Positions 42,841 to 42,879 of a DNA stretch of 42,879 nucleotides are shown here, one piece after another (the first letter of the stretch is position 1; each line of letters starts with the position of its first letter). Made by a program: the position numbers and the translations under genes. Below the pieces are notes generated by a model, which saw nothing but the letters and a program-made list of their open reading frames with translations, was not told the DNA's origin and did no database searches. The DNA is taken from IMG/VR virus record IMGVR_UViG_3300044699_000148, positions 1 through 42,879 of that record; one strand, given 5' to 3'. This stretch comes from a virus.

Positions 42841-42879
42841 GCGGCGACAAGCTATTGCTTTGTGCGTAATGTTACAAAT

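Overview
The window joins two unlike pieces of DNA. About 1-35,900 is a large part of a tailed phage genome with siphovirus-type head and tail genes. About 35,930-42,879 is bacterial-type DNA of clearly higher GC. Its proteins resemble those of high-GC actinobacteria of the Thermoleophilia/Solirubrobacter kind: secreted beta-rich proteins with Arg/Val-rich C-terminal Ig-like tails, and CHRD and calcium-binding repeat proteins. I see no integrase, no tRNA and no att-like direct repeat at the seam, so a chimeric assembly is at least as likely as a prophage boundary. Single-base frameshifts occur throughout, as in under-polished long-read sequence. They are densest in the first 3.5 kb and after 36 kb, so many genes below are described by stitching adjacent frames together. 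No genuine pseudogene can be told from sequencing error here.

Phage layout. 1-3.26 kb (+): end of an unknown gene, a deoxynucleoside monophosphate kinase, a DUF4406-type protein, a RuvC-like nuclease, two small virion or unknown genes and a MuF-type head morphogenesis protein. 3.26-24 kb (-), read from 24 kb leftward: XkdF-like prohead protease, decoration protein, major capsid protein, connector and completion proteins, tail tube protein, a terminator, two tail-assembly chaperones in a -1 frameshift arrangement, tape measure, two tandem lectin-like paralogues, a distal tail protein with N-terminal tandem repeats, DUF2163-type hub protein, NlpC/P60 peptidase, large tail hub, three fibre-like proteins, a collagen-like fibre, and a small protein that may belong to the Acb2/Tad1 hairpin family. 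24.07-26.59 kb (+): portal, HNH endonuclease and a small protein. 26.58-32.5 kb (-), read from 32.5 kb leftward: small terminase candidate, unknown gene, HNH nuclease, large terminase, a probable lysis group (two lipoproteins and a coiled-coil/membrane protein), a terminase-like P-loop protein, a calcineurin-type phosphoesterase and a zinc peptidase. 32.5-35.5 kb: mostly minus-strand small genes of unknown role. The distal-tail, hub, peptidase and megatron order matches the tail module shared by many siphophages and gene transfer agents.

Most phage genes touch by ATGA, GTGA or TGATG overlaps, so translation is strongly coupled. Several transcription-unit starts carry a -10-like TATRCT or TATACT hexamer only 5-9 nt before the start codon, which suggests leaderless transcripts. 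The clearest case is a palindromic AGTATACT placed symmetrically between two divergent genes at 32.5 kb. The portal and MuF genes lie on the opposite strand from capsid and terminase and about 21 kb apart, an unusual arrangement.

Bacterial part (36-42.9 kb): a secreted beta-rich protein, a sialidase/BNR-propeller-type protein and a very long secreted CHRD/calcium-binding-repeat/Calx-beta mosaic. All three are broken by many indels.
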